From positions 1 through 64,000 of IMG/VR virus record IMGVR_UViG_3300049719_000225: 64,000 nt of DNA; one strand, 5' to 3'. The position numbers were made by a program, and so were the translations under genes. The stretch's first letter is position 1. Each line of letters opens with the position of its first letter. Shown here one piece after another: positions 59,587 to 64,000 of this stretch. The notes under the pieces were generated by a model, which was not told the DNA's origin, searched no databases, and was given only the letters and a program-made list of their open reading frames with translations. The DNA is from a virus.

Positions 59587-59859
59587 AGTTGTAGGCAGCT
59601 TGTGCATCTCGAACAGCCTGTTCCACACCTCAACCAACCGAGCCTCTGTGCGCTCACTAGGCGCTCCCAGAAGCCAGTGGAACTCCTCCTGGGAACAGGC
59701 CAGCCACTCGGCCGACCAAGAGCCTATTTTGTGCCCCTGCAGATGGCAGAGGTAGGGCCACTCGCCTGTTACATCGGGTCGTGTGATGAAAAGAAACGGC
59801 CTTTTCGCCGGTTCGATGAACAGTGTTGTGGTTATCCACTTGTCTGTAGTGAAGCTCAT
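59566..59859 (-). CDS. Hypothetical protein
   Basis: 97 residues (MSFTTDKWITTTLFIEPAKR, WPYLCHLQGHKIGSWSAEWL). Trp-, His- and Cys-containing, with no recognised motif. It is a lone minus-strand gene, convergent with 59161-59586 and divergent from the NADAR gene. Confidence 0.5.
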   Translation of the reverse strand: MSFTTDKWITTTLFIEPAKRPFLFITRPDVTGEWPYLCHLQGHKIGSWSAEWLACSQEEFHWLLGAPSERTEARLVEVWNRLFEMHKLPTTLATEKH

Positions 59860-59876
59860 GTTCTCATCATAGAACG

Positions 59877-60344
59877 ATGCCTCCCTCAGCCAAACTCCAA
59901 TGGTTCCAGTCGCAGGGTCTTCAGAAGCACAACGAGTCCGAAATTTGTGGCTTCTTCGAGGACTACAGGTGGCTGTCCAATTTCCACATCTGTACTGTCA
60001 GCTATGAAGGCCTGAGCTATCCGTCGTCCGAGAATGCCTACCAGGCTGCCAAATATCCACCTGAAGAGCGCCCCCAGTTTACGGTGTGCACGCCGTCAGT
60101 TTCCAAGAAATTGGGCAGATTGGCCGCCATCAATCCCGCTGCCTCAAAGGAGGAGGTGATGCTGGACTGCCTGAGGGACAAGTTCACCAACCCCGACCTG
60201 AGGCAGAAGCTGCTCGACACGGGCGAACGCCATCTGGAGGAGACCAACTGGTGGGGCGACACCTTCTGGGGTGTGTGCGACGGCGTGGGCAAGAACATGT
60301 TGGGCAAGCTCCTGATGCTGGTGAGGGACGAGTTGCGCCCCTAG
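59877..60344 (+). CDS. NADAR / YbiA-like protein
   Basis: 155 residues with the NADAR layout: FFEDYRWLSNF near the start, YPSSENAYQAAKYP, then DCLRDKFTNPDLRQKLLDTG, HLEETNWWGDTFWGVCDGVG, GKNMLGKLLMLVRDEL. NADAR proteins act on N-glycosidic bonds linked to ADP-ribose metabolism; some members remove ADP-ribose from nucleic acid. Here it may counter host ADP-ribosylating or NAD-depleting defence, or act with the ADP-ribosyltransferase-like protein at 5037-5972. The stop is the TAG of TAGTTAGGGG before the next gene. Confidence 0.85.
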   Translation: MPPSAKLQWFQSQGLQKHNESEICGFFEDYRWLSNFHICTVSYEGLSYPSSENAYQAAKYPPEERPQFTVCTPSVSKKLGRLAAINPAASKEEVMLDCLRDKFTNPDLRQKLLDTGERHLEETNWWGDTFWGVCDGVGKNMLGKLLMLVRDELRP

Positions 60345-60351
60345 TTAGGGG

Positions 60352-61794
60352 GTGACCGCCCGCACCCGCATAGACCGCCTGTTTGAAGAGGGCCTGAAGC
60401 TTTTCGTTCAGGTGGTATATGCCAGCGGCGATGAGGAGGTGTTCCCGGCGCTGGTTTCCCGTGAGACTCGCCCTGATTGCCGCAGAGGTCGAAGGGGAGG
60501 CAAGTGGAGATTGACGATGTTCAAGGAAGTCGAAGTCGAGGACGACAAAGGGTTTAACCAGGAATATAGCACCGAGGGTGTTGTTCACATCAACTTCAAT
60601 CTTAAGAACCTGTCGTTCAGGGATGTCTGCAATGTCCCCAACATTAGGGCAGAGTTGGCAGATGCGTATGATCAGTGGGCTGGCAGGGCGGATGATCCCG
60701 TGCGAGAGGTAAAGCTGGGAACGGGCGAGCTTGAAAAAAGCGCGTGGAGTCCCCGTAGGATGTTTGAGACGAACGGAGATGAATCCGGGTGGGGCGATAC
60801 CAGTGATCCAGATTGGTTGGGAGCCTTCTGGATGGCACCTGACGGAACTCTGTACGCTACAGAGGGCATGCCTCATGAGGCCTGGGCGGCAGATCATCTC
60901 GGCATGGAGTGGGACGAAAGGTTTGTCTCGGAAGGCCCTGCCGCATGGATCCTCTATGGAAAAGGTTGGAGGCGCATCATTGTATCTGCAGGGCTGCCCC
61001 GTACAATTTGGGTGTCAGGAGGAAACGTGAACGGGCCACAGAAAGACATCCTTCTCGCTCAGGCCATTGAGCGAGAGTGCATCGTGGGGGCCAGGAAGAA
61101 CCCGGCTGAAGAAAGCGGGTGGCGGGGGCCGGAGAAAATTATCTACACCCCACCTGTATCTGAGGGATCCGTTGAGGAGGGCCGACTCAAGAGCATAGCG
61201 GCAGCAGGCTTAATGGGTTTGGCTTCCATACGAGGTGCCCAAGCGCATCACGCAGGTGACCCAGAAACCAAGGTAAACCCAGCAGACCCCGTGTCGAGTG
61301 AGGTGATAAACAAGGCACCTGATGACGGCTACGGAGATTGGGATCAGTCGTTCGATGTCAAGGTGTCAACTAACAGTGACTCGATGGGCGAGCCTTGGAT
61401 GGGACGAACGTTCAAACTAAGGCGCGTGGGCAATGGTGCAGGGCAGGTTCCATTCCAGGACATCCTAGCGATGGTCAAGGCGGGCAAACACCCGGTAGTG
61501 CAGAGGAAAAATACGATATACGGGGAGGAACGAAACCACTGGGGACAGGGTGCCTATGACTACATCATACACCGTGTCGTCAGGATAGACCACTGGGGAA
61601 GGATGATCACCAAGGGTGACAACAACGACAAGGAGGACCCCGGATTCCTCACGCCTGCAAATACGCACGGGGTGGTGGTGTCAGTAGACAACCCCGAGAA
61701 GGGTGCCACCTACGACACTCCACACCCCACCAAGGCCCCTGCAGGCGGTGCAGCCCATGCTAGCGAGTCAGTTCGGCGGCTTCTGGCCCGCTAG
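60352..61794 (+). CDS. Protein with ER-type signal-peptidase-like C-terminal domain
   Basis: 480 residues from GTG 60352. The N-terminal 300 residues are of unknown type (FWMAPDGTLYATEGMPHEAW in the middle). Residues 340-445 carry a signal peptidase pattern: SDSMGEPWMGR (Ser344), HPVVQRKNTIYGEE, YIIHRVVRIDHWGRMITKGD (His407), then NNDKED and HGVVVSV. Ser plus His in box D (IHRV) is the arrangement of the ER/archaeal S26B type, whereas bacterial LepB enzymes use Lys. No clear TM anchor is seen. It could process exported or structural phage proteins, but activity is unproven. Confidence 0.65.
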   Translation: MTARTRIDRLFEEGLKLFVQVVYASGDEEVFPALVSRETRPDCRRGRRGGKWRLTMFKEVEVEDDKGFNQEYSTEGVVHINFNLKNLSFRDVCNVPNIRAELADAYDQWAGRADDPVREVKLGTGELEKSAWSPRRMFETNGDESGWGDTSDPDWLGAFWMAPDGTLYATEGMPHEAWAADHLGMEWDERFVSEGPAAWILYGKGWRRIIVSAGLPRTIWVSGGNVNGPQKDILLAQAIERECIVGARKNPAEESGWRGPEKIIYTPPVSEGSVEEGRLKSIAAAGLMGLASIRGAQAHHAGDPETKVNPADPVSSEVINKAPDDGYGDWDQSFDVKVSTNSDSMGEPWMGRTFKLRRVGNGAGQVPFQDILAMVKAGKHPVVQRKNTIYGEERNHWGQGAYDYIIHRVVRIDHWGRMITKGDNNDKEDPGFLTPANTHGVVVSVDNPEKGATYDTPHPTKAPAGGAAHASESVRRLLAR

Positions 61795-62163
61795 GACGCT
61801 TCTCTTGTCATTCTGGAGCCGCTGCAGAGCCTGCTCACAACGTTTAAGCTGTCTTTCTGCTCTCCTTAACAGTTCAGGAGTTGTTTTTCTCATCCGCACC
61901 TCCTTGTGCAGTTCGGCGAAGCGTTCGCGCTTATAGGCGAGGTCTCTCCTTATCTCTGCCAGTTCCTGGGCTCGTAGCCGCGGAAGCAGTTTCTGGCTGA
62001 TGGTGTAGTGTCCGTCAGGATCCCGTCCTGTGCGGAGCACGGTGCGCCACGCATCTGCGGGATGCCTCAGGGGCTTTTCGTCGCCCCGTGCGCTGATGCG
62101 CACGTAGCGGTCATTCGGGTCATCAAAGCGGCTGGGGTCCCAGCCAACGGGTGGTGTGATCAT
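61768..62163 (-). CDS. Hypothetical coiled-coil protein
   Basis: 131 residues. The N-terminal half is acidic/aromatic (MITPPVGWDPSRFDDPNDRY). The C-terminal half is a basic coiled coil (LRRAERQLKRCEQALQRLQN). The 3' end overlaps the convergent gene by 27 bases. Its leader contains the large inverted repeat at 62166-62238. Confidence 0.5.
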   Translation of the reverse strand: MITPPVGWDPSRFDDPNDRYVRISARGDEKPLRHPADAWRTVLRTGRDPDGHYTISQKLLPRLRAQELAEIRRDLAYKRERFAELHKEVRMRKTTPELLRRAERQLKRCEQALQRLQNDKRSVLAGQKPPN

Positions 62164-62165
62164 GT

Positions 62166-62238
62166 GTGTTGACTAACGTGCTAACCCAAGGCCCGTCTCA
62201 ATAACGGGTTACTTGTGATAGCCAGTATTAGTCAACAC
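62166..62238. repeat. 73-bp inverted repeat with 11-bp perfect arms
   Basis: GTGTTGACTAA (62166-62176) and TTAGTCAACAC (62228-62238) are exact reverse complements. Inside are TAACCC/GGGTTA (62182-62187, 62206-62211) and CCCGT/ACGGG pairs that cannot all form at once. It lies in the 90-bp gap 62164-62253, directly upstream of the minus-strand gene at 61768-62163. No T tract follows, so a plain terminator is unlikely; a leader switch, protein site or replication element are options. Confidence 0.75.
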
Positions 62239-62253
62239 CCCTACCCCGAAGCC

Positions 62254-62463
62254 TTATCCCTCCCAGTTGAGATTGTCCCACCCGGGCATGAAGCGGTTGA
62301 GAATTTCCACGACGCACGGGTTGTCTGCTGCAGTGCTGAGGAGTACTTCACGAACGAGTTCACGGTCGGGGAGCTTTGACACGCGCTCCTCCTCTGCAAG
62401 CACAAAAGCGAGCCTTTCGATGGCCATCATTTGCTGCTCGGGGAGTGCTCGTGACATCACCAT
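62254..62463 (-). CDS. Small hypothetical protein
   Basis: 69 residues from ATG 62463 (ATG 62457 is two codons later). Leu-, Glu- and Val-rich helical protein (PEQQMMAIERLAFVLAEEER, VREVLLSTAADNPCVVEILN). TAGTTATTCTATC lies before the ATG. Divergent from the 5'-3' exonuclease gene, 30-bp gap. Confidence 0.5.
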   Translation of the reverse strand: MVMSRALPEQQMMAIERLAFVLAEEERVSKLPDRELVREVLLSTAADNPCVVEILNRFMPGWDNLNWEG

Positions 62464-62493
62464 GATAGAATAACTACAGTTCTTGGAAAGAAC

Positions 62494-63375
62494 ATGATCC
62501 CTGCGCTCATCATTGACGGCAGATGCCTCTTCGACCGAGCCTGGTGGGCAGCCAGAAACTCCGAGGAGTTGGGTGAGTATCCGAGTCACATTGTGTCCGC
62601 AGGGGCCGCTATTGCCAGTCTTGCCTGCCTCCTGGGACCTGGTGGAAGACTACCGTATGAGCCCACGCACCTGCTTGTGAGCTGGGATGGGCCAGAGGCG
62701 AAGACGATCAAGCCGCGTCCAGAGAAAGCCGCCGATCACGGTCCTGATCTGGCCTTCTTCAAGAGTCTCCTGCCACTGCTTGTGGGGGGAGCCCATTACG
62801 AGGTGCCCACAGGAGTGTTTGGCGAGAGTGACGATGTCGTGGCCACCGCAGTGGAGTTGTACAAGGACAGGTACAAGCTCACCATCCTCAGCTCGGACAA
62901 GGACCTGCAGCAACTCGTGCGTGAGGCCAGCTACTTCAATCTGCAGACGCAACAGGAGGTGACAGAGGAGGACGTTCAGGTGCGTTGGCATGTGGGTAGA
63001 CCCAGTCACCTGGCGCTGTACCTTGCACTAGAAGGCGACCCCAAGGATGGTGTGGATGGCACCGACAAGATCGGGGCAAAGGGGGCGAAGCGGCTGCTGG
63101 AAGGCATGGGCGACGTTCCTGTCACCGAAGCCCTCGCTCTTCTCCTGCCCCAATTGAACCCCCTGCAGCGGGATCAACTTTACAGCTCGTTGGAACTCAC
63201 CCTCCTGCGCAGGGACCTTCCAGGTGTGCCAGAGCCAGCTCCAATCAATTTGGCAGGCTTCGACATGCTTGATGAGGCAGGCATTCAGGGGTCCGCTAGA
63301 AACGTCTGGGGCCAGCTTCTTGGCAGGTCTAAGGCTCACACCGTGCTGCCTGATCTCACCGAGTACGAAAGGTGA
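62494..63375 (+). CDS. 5'-3' exonuclease / flap endonuclease
   Basis: 293 residues with the acidic residues of the Pol I-type 5' nuclease family: Asp8 (LIIDG), Asp65 (VSWDGPEAK), Glu111/Asp113/Asp114 (FGESDDVVATA), Asp135/Asp137 (ILSSDKDLQQLV). A helix-hairpin-helix region follows (GDPKDGVDGTDKIGAKGAKR). Such enzymes remove RNA primers and flaps. Its presence as a separate gene fits the polymerase at 30009, which has no 5' nuclease domain. Confidence 0.9.
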   Translation: MIPALIIDGRCLFDRAWWAARNSEELGEYPSHIVSAGAAIASLACLLGPGGRLPYEPTHLLVSWDGPEAKTIKPRPEKAADHGPDLAFFKSLLPLLVGGAHYEVPTGVFGESDDVVATAVELYKDRYKLTILSSDKDLQQLVREASYFNLQTQQEVTEEDVQVRWHVGRPSHLALYLALEGDPKDGVDGTDKIGAKGAKRLLEGMGDVPVTEALALLLPQLNPLQRDQLYSSLELTLLRRDLPGVPEPAPINLAGFDMLDEAGIQGSARNVWGQLLGRSKAHTVLPDLTEYER

Positions 63376-63402
63376 GTTCTTCTTCGGGAACAGTTACATA
63401 CA

Positions 63403-64000
63403 ATGGCTATCAACACCAACCTCAAGGATCTCACCCCCGCTTCCCAACGGTTCAAGCAGGAGATCATCCTCCCGTCCGGCGGCTTCAGCAACCCCACAGC
63501 CTTCCCACAGGGTAAGCTCACCGTGTACCCCTGGGACATGGGCACCAGTGAGTGGATGGTGTCTGCGCCAAGGACCAACGAACTCCTCTACATGACCCAG
63601 CTTGTGGGGCGTCTCACACATCTCCCCACAGACACGGTGAAGACGTTGGTGGCGAGCGAGCTTCCTCTCATCGTCATGGTGGCCCGGGCGCTGACATTCG
63701 AGGACAACCGTGTGGAGTACACAGCCGTCTGCCCGCACTGTCGCACGGCGCAGACAAAGGTATCGCTCCAGATTCCCAATTCTCTGGAGAAGGTGGCTGT
63801 GAAGGCCGCAGACTACACGCACGACACCATCGTTCTGCCAGTGAGCAAGGATGAGGTGTCCATCAAGCCCGCCACAGTGAACGAGCAGGAAGCGGCACGC
63901 AACCGTCCTGAGAGATACCAGAAGGTGCTGAGCAACGTCGAGGCCTCGGCCCTGGCCGCTGTTCGTGGCATCGGTGGTGGCACTCCTGACCATCAGGATC
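63403..64000 (+). CDS. Baseplate/tail-assembly type protein with CPHC motif (3' truncated)
   Basis: At least 199 residues; the frame runs off the window. It begins MAINTNLKDLTPASQRFKQE, then IILPSGG and LTVYPWDMGTSEWM. A YTAVCPHCRTAQTK stretch (CPHC; a second Cys pair is not seen in the visible part) follows. The layout 'lpSgg...Y...i.i.p....' with a zinc-ribbon core resembles T4 gp26-type baseplate hub assembly proteins. The call is tentative. CAGTTAC lies nine bases before the ATG. Confidence 0.5.
   Translation, partial: MAINTNLKDLTPASQRFKQEIILPSGGFSNPTAFPQGKLTVYPWDMGTSEWMVSAPRTNELLYMTQLVGRLTHLPTDTVKTLVASELPLIVMVARALTFEDNRVEYTAVCPHCRTAQTKVSLQIPNSLEKVAVKAADYTHDTIVLPVSKDEVSIKPATVNEQEAARNRPERYQKVLSNVEASALAAVRGIGGGTPDHQD

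Overview
The window reads as a near-gapless stretch of a large tailed-phage genome with a contractile tail (myovirus-like). The evidence is a tail sheath protein, two tail-tube-like proteins, a baseplate spike and hub, a T4 gp21-type prohead protease fused to a scaffold, a T4 gp23-type major capsid protein, and a replication set (primase with a Toprim domain, DnaB-type helicase, family A DNA polymerase, SbcC/gp46-type ATPase, 5'-3' exonuclease). Both ends cut genes: a primase at the left and a Cys-rich structural-type protein at the right. No integrase, repressor, convincing tRNA or CRISPR array is visible. The host cannot be named from the sequence. A lipoprotein signal, a lipase and a Sec-type signal peptide fit a Gram-negative host. 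The sequence is GC-rich, and many genes lack a classical Shine-Dalgarno site.

Layout. 1-885: primase. 0.9-18.6 kb: mostly minus-strand virion genes (fibre or collar type protein, spike, ADP-ribosyltransferase-like protein, tube, sheath, a beta-helix fibre with a signal peptide, neck or tail-completion type proteins). Two plus-strand structural genes (6002-6883 and 14639-15892) are embedded there, with an HNH nuclease. 18.6-26.6 kb: SbcC-type ATPase, a lipoprotein, a class 3 lipase, a repetitive tail fibre and small genes. 26.5-35.5 kb: helicase and polymerase, each split by an intein, then an HNH nuclease. 35.4-38.1 kb: an intein-containing double glycosyltransferase. 38.2-43.9 kb: a strongly codon-biased plus-strand operon with a Ycf46-like AAA+ ATPase of permuted motif order, two DUF1257/Ycf35-like proteins, a DUF2997-like protein and a SWIM zinc-finger protein. 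It starts at a sigma70-like promoter and ends at a strong terminator. 44-48.5 kb: minus-strand virion or baseplate genes with an HNH nuclease. 48.6-54.6 kb: a PDZ-like protein, a Cys-cluster protein, a membrane protein, an HNH nuclease and a second intein-containing glycosyltransferase. 54.7-58.1 kb: prohead protease/scaffold and capsid protein with a terminator. 58.2-64 kb: a GIY-YIG nuclease, a NADAR/YbiA protein, a signal-peptidase-like protein, small genes, the 5'-3' exonuclease and a partial structural gene.

How the parts work together. Primase, helicase, polymerase, SbcC-type ATPase and exonuclease form the phage replisome and DNA-processing set. The tail, baseplate and head genes build the particle. 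The polymerase carries an N-terminal uracil-DNA-glycosylase-like Fe-S module. Nine selfish nuclease elements (four inteins, four free HNH genes, one GIY-YIG gene) cluster in or beside replication and glycosyltransferase genes. The most interesting accessory unit is the Ycf46/Ycf35/DUF2997 operon, whose function in phages is not established to my knowledge. Other unusual features are the lipase, the signal-peptidase-like domain, the ADP-ribosyltransferase-like/NADAR pair, a recurring TAGTTAG-like leader motif, an exact 89-bp tandem duplication and an 11-bp-arm inverted repeat at 62166-62238. No stretch longer than about 220 bases lacks a gene; the longer gaps are described in their own entries.
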